Assembly: GCA_016711345.1 (NCBI GenBank)
Contig: JADJTD010000001.1
Coordinates: 2,356,001 to 2,420,000, forward strand
Direction: 5' to 3'
Length of the DNA stretch: 64,000 nt
From: Chloracidobacterium sp.
Lineage (GTDB): Bacteria > Acidobacteriota > Blastocatellia > Pyrinomonadales > Pyrinomonadaceae
Part shown: positions 19,201 to 28,000 of the stretch, in pieces
Layout: every line of letters begins with the position of its first letter
How positions within the stretch are numbered: position 1 is the stretch's first letter
Notes under the pieces: model-generated
What the model saw: only the letters and a program-made list of their open reading frames with translations
Database searches by the model: none
Told to the model about the DNA's origin: nothing
Translations under genes and position numbers: made by a program

Positions 19201-19306
19201 TTGCCCCGTCTTTCATACTGCCCTGATAGGTGAACTCGGTCGTCTGAGCCTGTGTGTTTAGGGCAACAATGCTGAATACCGCGATAAACAAAATTAGTCT
19301 AAACAT
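16286..19306 (-). CDS. Secreted NSFFG-repeat fibre protein with S74 domain, longest paralog
   Basis: A 1006-residue product from the ATG at 19306 (MFRLILFIAVFSIVALNTQAQ); a frame 11 codons longer would start inside the upstream gene. It has the shared N-domain, a short repeat block with a YadA-like element (ATAVGANASVSTSNTIALGR), then a second, longer block of about 27 repeats and another YadA-like element. An inserted stalk follows (VGIGTTAPAFRLDVADRIRI, GIWLHQNTPNDDRGFIGM), then the S74 domain (CSSSLRYKTNI, FDWKDGGMKDVGFGAEDVAKI) and a Gln-rich coiled coil with the terminal Cys pair. The two-block layout suggests internal duplication or fusion of head segments. It ends 1 bp before the next start, with AAGGAG in its last codons. 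Confidence 0.86.
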   Translation of the reverse strand: MFRLILFIAVFSIVALNTQAQTTEFTYQGSMKDGASSANGNYDFEFKLFDLVSAGAQQGSTIQRLNVAVANGIFTVSLDFGAGTLPGADRFLDIGVRTAGGGAFTALTPRQQVNSSPYSVKSLNSATADTATNATQLGGVAASQYVVTSDPRMTDARPPTAGSADYIQNQNAAPQSSSNFNISGTGTANLFVATAQYNIGANRILSNPGSNNLFAGVGAGNAHTTGTGNSFFGRIAGDATTTGSSNAFFGSSTGNNNVSGFANTLLGTNAEVTLPDLQFATAVGANASVSTSNTIALGRPAGQDTVKVPGILDVTSQYFIGGSRLISTAGDNNLFVGIGAGAANTVGQSNSYFGRDAGLNNNGFHNSFFGSSAGRMTTGGLGNSFFGSSAGEQNVDGERNSFFGYLAGRANTTGNVNSFFGAQAGTANTTGGLNAFFGSLSGSANTTAAGNTFYGAQSGIKTTTGGSNTFVGSNAGFDNVTGVENSFFGASAGLNNTASQNSFFGFLSGLSNTTGVQNSFFGFRSGSVNSVGVANSYFGFRAGEFSTTGDNNAFFGSFTGRNTTTGGRNSYYGAFAGAANTGGNFNSSFGYGAGSSNQSGSSNSFFGNEAGNSALVDENSFFGAFAGKNTNTGTGNSLFGFQAGLANTVANNNSMFGHQAGLATTTGGGNAFFGSSAGIANTTGIQNAFFGLVAGDSNTSGSNNSFYGVGSGGSNSTGAFNVFIGTFAGNTNTAGDNNTVLGYNADVSGGNFNNATAIGARASVSQSDSLVLGSINGVNGAVADTNVGIGTTAPAFRLDVADRIRISQRTGSAGGSNSAGIWLHQNTPNDDRGFIGMRDDNNVGLYGGNGAGWGLYLDTTTGFVTVPFLGIAGPTQLCRNASNQISTCSSSLRYKTNIGQFSQGISFVNNLRPISFDWKDGGMKDVGFGAEDVAKIDPRFVTYNDKGEVEGVKYDRIGVVLVNAVKEQQSQIETQRKQIEQQQSQIDALTKLVCASNKEAEICKEN

Positions 19307-19307
19307 C

Positions 19308-21317
19308 CTATTTCTCCGATTGTTTGCAGCCGTCTGCATTTGGTTTTAACGAACAAACGATCGTCTTTAACTCGTCGATCTGCGATTGCAGTTTTTGCTC
19401 GGTCTCTTTTCGTTCGGCGATCTCCTTCTGCTGTGCTTTAATCTGAGATTGCTGTTCTTTGACAGCGTTGACGAGCACAACGCCAATGCGGTCGTACTTT
19501 ACGCCTTCGACTTCGCCATTTGAGTTGTATGTGACTAGCAGTGGCTCGATCGCGGCAACATCCTCGGCACCGAGGCCGAGATCGTGCAGACCACCGTCTT
19601 TCCAGTCGAAGGTTATCGGTTTTAGTTGGTTAATCAGATCGAGGCCTTGGCCGAAGCGATTGACGTTGGTCTTATATCTTAGTGATGACGAGCAGGTCGA
19701 GATCGTGAAGTTTGCATTAAGGCAAAGCGGTGTCGGACCGGCACCTCCCAATTGAAGAACGCGAATAAAGCCCGGAACACGAACGATGTCGCTGCTGCGG
19801 CCAAGTACGAGCGTGTCGTCTGTCGAGACCACTGCACCTGCACCGATCGCGGTAGCAAAGGTAAGGTTTGAGGCTCCAACTTCGGCGTTATAGCCGATCA
19901 GAGTGTTGTTGCTGCCTGTAGTGTTTACAGTTCCGGCTCCTTTGCCGAGGAACGTGTTATTGTCGCCGGTTGTGGTAGCTGAACCTGTATTATGGCCGAT
20001 TAAGGTATTGTTGATACCCGCTGTATTGCCACTTCCTGCAGCATTACCAAAGAACGAGTTTGCACTGCCCGTTGAGTTGCTATCACCTGCATCACTTCCA
20101 AAAAATGAATTTTCATCGCCAGTTGTGTTGGAAGCTCCGGCACTCAGCCCGAAAAACGCATTCTCAAACCCCGTCGTGTTTGCTTGTCCTGCACTACGTC
20201 CAAAAAACGAGTTAAAAAAACCAGTAGTATTTGCTTGTCCCGAACCGCGTCCGAAAAACGAGTTGTCATTACCTGTAGTATTGGACGCTCCCGCACTCAG
20301 CCCAAAGAAAGAGTTGGAAATGCCTGTCGTGTTTTCGGTTCCTGCTTCAGTCCCGAAAAACGAATTACTATTGCCCGTTGAGTTGGCTTGGCCGGCACTT
20401 TGTCCGAAAAACGAGTTGAAACTGCCTGTAGTACTACTTTGTCCGGCAAATGCCCCGAAAAACGCATTGCCGTCGCCAAATGTATTGGATTGTCCAGCAG
20501 CACGGCCGAAGAACGAATTATTGCTTCCACTGTTAGAATATCCAGCCCTGTTGCCGAAAAATGAATTGTTACTGGCTGTTGTATTGCCGAATCCGGCCTC
20601 ATAACCAAAAAAGGAATTGGCAGCACCCTTGGAGTTTATCGATCCCGCTCCTACACCGGCAAATATATTTTGTAAACCGATATTAGTAAGAATACGATTG
20701 TTCCCAATACTAAAATGCGTTGCCGTACTAACAAGATTGCCGCTAAGTGTGCCGCCCACTGTGCCGTTGCCGCTGATGTTGAAATTACTTGCGGCCTGCG
20801 CTCCGGCATTCTGATTTTGAATATAGTTCGTGCTGCCTGAAGTTGGCGGACGCTCATTCGTCATTCGTGGGTCTGTTGTAACGACAAACTGATTTGCAGC
20901 AACGCCGCCGAGATTAAGCGCGTTGTTGGCAGTTGCAGCATTTTCGGCATACAGGCTTTTTATTGAATACGGAGATGAATTGACCAACTGCCGAGGACCC
21001 AGCGCGGTAAATGCTCCGCCGCCATTGGGACGAACATAAATCTCTAAGTAACGGTTCGCTCCCGGAAATACCGCACCGAAATCAAGCTTAACGCCGAATA
21101 TGCCGTTGATGACCGGCAGGTTGTAATGGACATTCGTGACCCCGAGTTGGCTGCCTCCACTCACAGCGTCAAACAATACGAACTCGAAATCATAGTTGCC
21201 GTTCGCCGCAGTTGCACCGTCACGCAAGCTGCCTTGATACGTAAATTCGGTTGTTTGTGAATAGACGGCGATGGTCAAAAGACCAATGAATAAGATCGTA
21301 AAAAAATAGCGTGACAT
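19308..21317 (-). CDS. Secreted NSFFG-repeat fibre protein with S74 domain
   Basis: A 669-residue protein: signal peptide (MSRYFFTILFIGLLTIAVYS), shared N-domain with a variant middle (GVTNVHYNLPVINGIFGVKLDFG), about 15 NSFFG/NAFFG repeats, then NNTLIGHN and NNTFLGKG variants and a YadA-like ATAIGAGAVVSTDDTLVLGR. The S74 domain (CSSSLRYKTNV, FDWKDGGLHDLGLGAEDVAAI) and an extended coiled coil (QQKEIAERKETEQKLQSQID) ending in a Cys-x8-Cys pair follow. The stop TAG precedes the next gene's ATG by a single base and the tail codons supply GGAGAAA. Same presumed role as its paralogs. Confidence 0.86.
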   Translation of the reverse strand: MSRYFFTILFIGLLTIAVYSQTTEFTYQGSLRDGATAANGNYDFEFVLFDAVSGGSQLGVTNVHYNLPVINGIFGVKLDFGAVFPGANRYLEIYVRPNGGGAFTALGPRQLVNSSPYSIKSLYAENAATANNALNLGGVAANQFVVTTDPRMTNERPPTSGSTNYIQNQNAGAQAASNFNISGNGTVGGTLSGNLVSTATHFSIGNNRILTNIGLQNIFAGVGAGSINSKGAANSFFGYEAGFGNTTASNNSFFGNRAGYSNSGSNNSFFGRAAGQSNTFGDGNAFFGAFAGQSSTTGSFNSFFGQSAGQANSTGNSNSFFGTEAGTENTTGISNSFFGLSAGASNTTGNDNSFFGRGSGQANTTGFFNSFFGRSAGQANTTGFENAFFGLSAGASNTTGDENSFFGSDAGDSNSTGSANSFFGNAAGSGNTAGINNTLIGHNTGSATTTGDNNTFLGKGAGTVNTTGSNNTLIGYNAEVGASNLTFATAIGAGAVVSTDDTLVLGRSSDIVRVPGFIRVLQLGGAGPTPLCLNANFTISTCSSSLRYKTNVNRFGQGLDLINQLKPITFDWKDGGLHDLGLGAEDVAAIEPLLVTYNSNGEVEGVKYDRIGVVLVNAVKEQQSQIKAQQKEIAERKETEQKLQSQIDELKTIVCSLKPNADGCKQSEK

Positions 21318-21321
21318 TGTT

Positions 21322-23610
21322 TTATTCCTTTTGTTTACAGATTTCTGTTGCCGGGTTAAGTGAACACAAGGCTATTGTAATGGCCTCGATTAATTTGTGC
21401 TGCGACTGATTTTGCTTTTCGAGAGCTTCGATCTTTAACTGCTGCGTCTCGATCTGAGATTGCTGTTCTTTTACAGCGTTGACGAGCACGACGCCGATGC
21501 GGTCGTATTTTACGCCTTCTACTTGGCCGTCTTTGTTGTATGTGACAAGCAATGGCTCGATGGCGGCGACGTCCTCGGCTCCGAGTCCGAGATCGTGCAT
21601 CCCGCCTTCTTTCCAGTCGAAGGTGATCGGCCTTAACTGATTGATGAGGCTCAGGCCAGGTCCGAATCGGTTTATGTTGGTTTTATAACGTAGCGATGAT
21701 GAGCAGGTAGAGATGACATTTGCACCGTTCCTACAAACCTGTGTACTACCGGCACTGCTCAGTGTTGTAAGGACAATAACGCCCGGCACGCGGACGAAAT
21801 CAGACCCATCAGCCCGTCCGAGAACGATCGAATTACTCGTCGAGACGACTGCTCCGGCACCGAGAGCGGTTGCATAGCTTAGATTTCCGGATCCAACATT
21901 CGCAAAACTTCCGATTATTGTATTGTTGTCTCCTGTCGTGTTGGACTGGCCCGCCGCAACCCCGAAAAATGAATTGAAACTTCCTGTGCTGTTACCGAAT
22001 CCGGCGGCGAGGCCGACGAATGTATTAGAATCGCCCGCCGAGTTATTCTGCCCAGCGTTCGCACCAAAAAACGAGTTGTCCTCGCCGATCGTATTTTGAA
22101 AACCAGCAGTCCTACCAAAAAAGGCGTTGGTCGTCCCCGTCGTATTATTTGCGCCCGCGGACTGCCCAAAAAAGGAGTTTTGGGTGCCCGTGGAATTATC
22201 GGCACCGGCATCCGCTCCGGCGAAGACATTAGAGGTTCCAGCAATACTGAACACGCGATTGCCGCCGATATTGAACTGAGTAGATGCGTTCAGAACACCT
22301 GCCGACAGCGAGCCGCTAATGCTCAGCGTCCCCGGCACTTGGACGGTATCCGCCGGCCGGCCGAGGACGACGGTATTACTGGTCCCGACGACTGCCTGAG
22401 CACCTATCGCGGTGGCAAAATTTAGATTCCCGGCTCCGACGTTCGAGCTGTCGCCGATTACAGTGTTATTCGAACCGGTTGTATTGGAAAGACCAGCACC
22501 CCTTCCGAAAAACGAATTATTGCCGCCCGTGGAATTTTGCTGTCCGGCAGTGGAGCCAAAGAACGAATTGAAAAAACCACTCGTATTTGACGTGCCGGAA
22601 TTAGACCCAACAAAAGTATTATCTTCGCCGATCGTGTTAACGGTTCCAGAGGCCGCGCCGAAAAATGAATTACGTACACCGGTAAGGTTGGCCCGCCCGG
22701 CGATGTTTCCGAAGAAGGAATTATTTATTCCGCCCGCATTAAATCTTCCCGCTTGGCTGCCAAAAAAAGAGTTGTTAAATCCCGAATTGTTCGAGGCCCC
22801 CGAATCAGTACCGAAGAACGAATTGTTTCCGCCTGTGATATTGCCCTGGCCGGCAGCATAGCCAAAAAATGAGTTGCGTTCACCGCTGGTGTTTTGCTCG
22901 CCTGCATCCCGGCCGAAGAAAGCATTGCGCGCACCTGTGTTTACGAGCCCTGAGCCGATCCCTACAAACACATTGTTCGTCCCAAGCGTTGACAGGACCC
23001 TAAAGCCGCTAACGTGATAATCAGAAGTTGAATTGAAAACATTCGCCGTACCAGTTCCTGAGACATTGAAATTGCTGAGTGATTGCAGAGCGGTCGTATT
23101 TTGTATGTAGTTCGTGCTGCCCGCCGTCGGCGTTCGGGCGTCTGTCATTCGAGGATCGGTCGTGACAACGTATTGATTCGCTGCAACGCCGCCAAGTTGG
23201 AGGGCATTGTTTGCAGTGTCGGCAGACGCCGCATTGAGGCTTTTTACCGAATATGGAGCCGAATTAACCCGCTGCCTCGGACTAAGCGCGGTAAACGCTC
23301 CGCCGCCTGCCGTGCGAACCTCGATGTCAAGAAATCTGTCCGCACCGGGCAAAGTACCCGAGCCGAAATCAAGTGAGACCGTAAATATGCCGTTTGCAAC
23401 CGCGACGTTTAGCCGCTGGACCGTGCTGCCTTGCTGGACGCCACCGCTTGCGAGGTCAAATAGCCTAAATTCAAAGTCGTAATTTCCATTGGCCGGATTT
23501 GCGCCGTCTTGCAAACTCCCCTGATAAGTAAACTCTGTCGTTTGGGCGCTTATCTTCTGTACCGAGCATACAGTGAGAGTTAGAAACACGAGTGCAAAAA
23601 CCTTTTTCAT
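21322..23610 (-). CDS. Secreted NSFFG-repeat fibre protein with S74 domain, first gene of array
   Basis: A 762-residue protein beginning MKKVFALVFLTLTVCSVQKISAQ, with a proper ribosome site (GGAGG) and a 130-bp upstream gap that probably holds the promoter of the whole array. After the N-domain it has two repeat blocks, each ended by a YadA-like element (ATAIGAQAVVGTSNTVVLGR; ATALGAGAVVSTSNSIVLGR). These are followed by the S74 domain (CSSSLRYKTNI, FDWKEGGMHDLGLGAEDVAAI), coiled coil and terminal Cys pair (ALCSLNPATEIC). Four bases separate it from the next gene. It may set expression of the other four. Confidence 0.87.
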   Translation of the reverse strand: MKKVFALVFLTLTVCSVQKISAQTTEFTYQGSLQDGANPANGNYDFEFRLFDLASGGVQQGSTVQRLNVAVANGIFTVSLDFGSGTLPGADRFLDIEVRTAGGGAFTALSPRQRVNSAPYSVKSLNAASADTANNALQLGGVAANQYVVTTDPRMTDARTPTAGSTNYIQNTTALQSLSNFNVSGTGTANVFNSTSDYHVSGFRVLSTLGTNNVFVGIGSGLVNTGARNAFFGRDAGEQNTSGERNSFFGYAAGQGNITGGNNSFFGTDSGASNNSGFNNSFFGSQAGRFNAGGINNSFFGNIAGRANLTGVRNSFFGAASGTVNTIGEDNTFVGSNSGTSNTSGFFNSFFGSTAGQQNSTGGNNSFFGRGAGLSNTTGSNNTVIGDSSNVGAGNLNFATAIGAQAVVGTSNTVVLGRPADTVQVPGTLSISGSLSAGVLNASTQFNIGGNRVFSIAGTSNVFAGADAGADNSTGTQNSFFGQSAGANNTTGTTNAFFGRTAGFQNTIGEDNSFFGANAGQNNSAGDSNTFVGLAAGFGNSTGSFNSFFGVAAGQSNTTGDNNTIIGSFANVGSGNLSYATALGAGAVVSTSNSIVLGRADGSDFVRVPGVIVLTTLSSAGSTQVCRNGANVISTCSSSLRYKTNINRFGPGLSLINQLRPITFDWKEGGMHDLGLGAEDVAAIEPLLVTYNKDGQVEGVKYDRIGVVLVNAVKEQQSQIETQQLKIEALEKQNQSQHKLIEAITIALCSLNPATEICKQKE

Positions 23611-23741
23611 CTTGTTATCCTCCGGAGGCGATCTAATTGTGATTGGCTCTACAATTATTTCACAGAGGGTAACAAAAACAAAGATACTTTATGGCGCACG
23701 CAGGCTGAGCCGGGAAAACGGAGTGCAGTAATGATCAGAAG

Positions 23742-24680
23742 CTATTCGCGGCGGGGCGGCAGGTCGCTGTAGTTGAGGTCTTCGATGGTGATATCGCGGT
23801 AGGCGGCGATGCGGTTGCGGCCCTGACGTTTGGCACGGTAAAGGGCGGAATCGGCCATTTCTACAAGCTCGATCGGGTCCTTTGAATCGTCAGGAAAACA
23901 CGAGATGCCGATGCTGACGGATATGCGGTGATTTTCATCGCTTCTGCCCTGTTTGACGACGCTGAAATGGTATTCTTCGATGCCTTTGCGAATTCGTTCG
24001 GCTGCAACGATGCCCTGAGCGAGATCGGCGTCGAGCAAGAACGCAGCAAATTCATCCCCGCCGAAACGCGCGGCAACGTCGCCGCTGCGGAGGCTGGTTG
24101 TGATGGAAAAACCGATCTCCTCGATCGTCTTGCTGCCCGTCAGATGGCCAAATTTGTCATTTACGCCCTTAAAATTGTCGCCGTCCATCATCAACACACA
24201 GAACGGACGTTTCTCGGCCTTTGCACGGCCTGCTTCACGTCGCAATTCCGAAAAGAACGAGCGGCTCGAAAGCAATCCCGTTAGGTCGTCGTGTGAGATC
24301 AAACGGTGTATCTGCCGTTGATATTCGCGGTCGATCTCGTCGAGCAAGTCAAACCGCAGGATCGTATCGCCGACAGTGATCTTGTCGCCGTTCTCCAAGA
24401 TTTCTTTTTTGACGCGGCGGCCGTTGAGAAATGTGCCGTTTCGCGAGTCGAGGTCGTTAAGGATGTACTGCATCGAGACCCGCGATTCGGTTGGCATCGC
24501 AATTATGCGAGCATGCTGACGCGAGACCTGTGTGTCATTCACACGAACGTCGGCTTCGAGAGCTCGTCCGAGGATGACCTCTTCGCGCTCAAGCGGTATC
24601 GGCACAGCGATCAGTTCGCCGCTGAGAAATACCAACGCGGGTTTAAGATCGCGTCGCAGTTTATTTTTCGAATCGTTCAT
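23742..24680 (-). CDS. FHA-GGDEF diguanylate cyclase
   Basis: A 312-residue cytoplasmic protein. Residues about 30-105 form a forkhead-associated domain (VILGRALEADVRVNDTQVSRQHARI, NDLDSRNGTFLNGRRV), which binds phosphothreonine partners. Residues about 130-295 are a GGDEF domain (HDDLTGLLSSRSFF, MMDGDNFKGVNDKFGH, RFGGDEFAAF). The active-site GGDEF is intact, and five residues before it lies RSGD, the RxxD inhibitory site for c-di-GMP feedback. It should make c-di-GMP under control of a Ser/Thr kinase signal. It stands alone between the fibre array and the M36 protease, so a link to surface-structure control is plausible but not shown. Confidence 0.93.
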   Translation of the reverse strand: MNDSKNKLRRDLKPALVFLSGELIAVPIPLEREEVILGRALEADVRVNDTQVSRQHARIIAMPTESRVSMQYILNDLDSRNGTFLNGRRVKKEILENGDKITVGDTILRFDLLDEIDREYQRQIHRLISHDDLTGLLSSRSFFSELRREAGRAKAEKRPFCVLMMDGDNFKGVNDKFGHLTGSKTIEEIGFSITTSLRSGDVAARFGGDEFAAFLLDADLAQGIVAAERIRKGIEEYHFSVVKQGRSDENHRISVSIGISCFPDDSKDPIELVEMADSALYRAKRQGRNRIAAYRDITIEDLNYSDLPPRRE

Positions 24681-25032
24681 AGACAGGGCTGCGGTCGGAA
24701 GGAGGGAGCGTCAATTAATAGAATAACCTACTTTTTAGCATATTTTCCACAAGTTTTTGTCGCAGCTGCCTTGGATTTATCTCCAAATCGCAGAGAAACC
24801 AGAAAAGATCACGATGCCAAGGCACACCGCTCACGTACGTTTTTGATCGAAACAACACATCGCGAAGGATTTTTCTTGATTTCATGTGAAATTAAGTGTA
24901 TTAAAGATACAGTTCAATTTTTTATTCGCTTCGAAGTTTGAAGCGAGTTTTTGTATTTAAATCCAGTCATTGTTCTTAGGTGACGACTACCTGATATTCA
25001 CAATTTAGTTAATCATTTCTGGGGGGAAATTA
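24681..25032. other. Intergenic region with probable promoter and leader of the M36 protease gene
   Basis: No gene seen. On the plus strand TTGATT (24876) and TATTAA (24899) are spaced 17 bp and would start RNA near 24911. The resulting leader of about 120 nt contains a hairpin, TCGCTTC/GAAGCGA (24926-24946), followed by GTTTTT, which could be an early terminator or a leader structure. A strong GGGGGG run precedes the ATG at 25033. The left part holds the divergent start of the cyclase gene. Confidence 0.55.
24876..24904 (+). promoter_or_regulatory. Probable sigma-70-type promoter of M36 protease gene
   Basis: TTGATT-N17-TATTAA. The spacer includes TTTCATGTGAAA, a short palindrome at 24880-24891 that could be a regulator site. 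Predicted RNA start is about 24911, giving a 120-nt leader. Confidence 0.5.
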
Positions 25033-28000
25033 ATGTTCACGCGATCTAAATCGGAAAATCGTAAAGGGATTTTTGTGTCTCTTTTTGTTTTGGGGTTACT
25101 CACGGCGATAGTTGTATTGCCTTATAAATTCGGCACTAAGGCGGCGGGACCTAAAGGCCTTTTCACGAAGACGACAAGCGTCGACGCTGGCTTGCCGAAT
25201 TACGACATTCGCTCGGAGAAAAACGATGCGATAGCGGATTTTATGCTTTCTGCCCGAAATTTATCGGGTAAAAGCGCGGTAGAAGTTGCCGACATCAGAG
25301 AAGGATTTGTTCGCGGCGAAAACGAACTAAGACAACATGTGCCGACGCTTAAGATCGAGTACAACGCTGATATTCGCATCCCAGAAGTGATAACGCCTGA
25401 CGTTTGGAAGACACAGATTGCACGGCTTACCGGACCGTCGAGTGAGAAGCGTTCAGAGATATTGCGCGACTTTGTAAAGGCTAATAACGAACTTGTTGGC
25501 GTGTCGCGTCAGCAGGCAGATGAGCTGGTAGTTTTGACGGACTACACAAACCCTGACGGCAATCTTTCCTACGCACATCTCGAACAAAGGCCGAACGGCA
25601 TTCCGGTTTTCCGAAGCGAAGTTAAGGCCGGATTTACTCAAGACGGCAGAATAATTCGCGTTATCAACAATCTCGCGCCTGGGCTTGATTACACAAGGCT
25701 TTCGACTGACTTCCGCGATCCGGTAGATGCGGTCAGGGCGGCGGCACGCAATATCAATTATGAAGTTAAGCCTGCCGACATCACACTTAATGACAAGGAA
25801 TCAGATAATTTAAAGGCGGTTTTTGGAACGGGCGACTGGGCAACGACGGCTGAGAAAATGTATTTTCCGACCGAACCCGGCGTTGCGGTTCCGGCGTGGC
25901 GTGTGCTTATCTGGCAGCCTGTTAATGCGTATTATGTGATCGTCGATGCCGCGACCGGTACGATGCTCTGGCGTAAGAACATTGGCGAGGATCAGACTCA
26001 AGCGGCGACCTATCAGGTATATCGCAATGCAACCGCTTTCATTGATGTTGCTGACAGCCCTGCGCCTTTATCGCCCGGCCCGCTCGACCCAACGCTTGGA
26101 CAGCAAGCGCCTGTCATTGCAAGGACAAATCTAACGCTGATAGGTAATGAAGGAACGAACAACTTTAACAACAACGGCTGGGTTACTGACGGAACGAATA
26201 TAACCGACGGTAACGCGGTTGAAGCTGGCGTCGATCGAGTCGCACCGGACGGCGTGGATGCACCGCAAACCGGCAGCCCGAATCGGGTTTTCAGTTCAAC
26301 ATGGAATCCGGCACCGGGAAGTCCCGCGCCGGGAGATGACCCACTTACAGCACAGGCGCAGCGCGGAGCGGTCATTCAGATGTTCTATGCAATGAACCGT
26401 TATCACGATGAGTTATATAAGCGTGGATTCACAGAGCAGGCGTTCAACTTTCAGGCTAACAACTTTGGACGCGGCGGAGTCGGCAATGATCGAGTTTCCG
26501 CAGAAGGACAGGATAGTGGTGGAACAAACAATGCAAACTTTAACACCCCGGCCGACGGCGGCCGCGGACGTATGCAGATGTATCTTTGGACAGGCCCGAC
26601 ACCGGATTATGATGGTACGGCCGATGCTGAAGTGATCTATCACGAAGTAACTCACGGCACGTCGAACCGTTTACACGGCAATGCGTCAGGCTTGTCAACA
26701 AATATGGCACGCGGTATGGGCGAAGGTTGGAGTGACTGGTATGCCGAGGTAATGCTTGCCGAACCCACGGATCCGATTAACTCAATTCACACGACCGGTG
26801 GTTACGCAACATATTTGATCAGTGCCGGATTTACCGGCAACTACTATTACGGCATCCGCCGATTCCCGAGAGCCCCGATAACTTTCCTGGGGCCAAACGG
26901 CAAACCTCATAATCCTTACACCTTCAAATATGTTAACGCTGGCTGTAATACTCTTATCGGAACGACAACTTCTAATCCGCCGCCGAATAGTGCATATCCA
27001 CGCGGCCCCGTTGGAGTTACGACCTGCGACCAAGTCCATAATATTGGTGAGGTATGGAGCAGCATGTTATGGGAAGTTCGCGACCGCATTGTCACTCGTC
27101 TTGGCTTTACTGCCGGAACGACGCGATCTCTTCAGATCGTTACGGACGGTATGAAGCTCGCTCCAATCGGCCCGACGATGCTTCAGGAGCGTGACGCAAT
27201 TATAGCTGCTGCTTCTGCGTTGCCGCGCGGCGAAGAGCCGGAAGCATCGGCTGATGTTAGCGACGTCCGCGAAGGTTTCCGTGTTCGCGGAATGGGATTT
27301 AGCGCGAGCATTCAAAATGCAGGTACAGGCGCTGATAACACGGCGGTTACGGAAGCATTTGACGCGCCGAATGCATTGATAACCAATCCAATTTCGGTCA
27401 GCGATTCGTCCGGCAACGGCAATACATTTCCGGAACCGGCCGAGAACGTTCTGGTTTCGGTGCCGATCACCAACACCTCAGGTTCCGCCATCAACGGCGT
27501 AGTTGGCGGCATTAGCGGCGGAGTTTCTGTAAACTACGGAAACATTGCCGATGGAGCGACGGTTACACGGCAGATTCCGTATTTAATACCGCCTGCAACC
27601 GTGTGCGGAAGCACCCACCAGATCACAATTACTGGAACGAGCGCTCTCGGAGCGTTAAATCCACAAAATTTCTCTTTTGTTGTGGGTACCCCCGTCGGCG
27701 GAGCACCTGCGAACTTTAACAACTCGGCAGCAATCACTATTAACGACAATACGTCCGCTTCGCCATACCCGTCCAATATCACCGTATCTGGCTTGAGCGG
27801 AAATAAGATCATTAAATTGAGGTTGAATGGCCTGACTCACACTTTCCCTGAAGATATAGATATGCTGCTGGTAGGACCGGGCGGACAGAAGTTTCTTCCG
27901 ATGGCGGATAAGGGCGGAAGCGGTGACGTGTCAAATATTAACCTTGTTTTATGGGACGGCGCCGCTGTACTTTTGCCCACAACCCAGTTGGCATCAGGTG

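Noticed and set aside
11633..23610. Fibre array as part of a prophage tail
   Set aside because: All five products carry export signals and acidobacterial N-domains, and no tail genes are nearby; only the S74 domain is shared with phage fibres.
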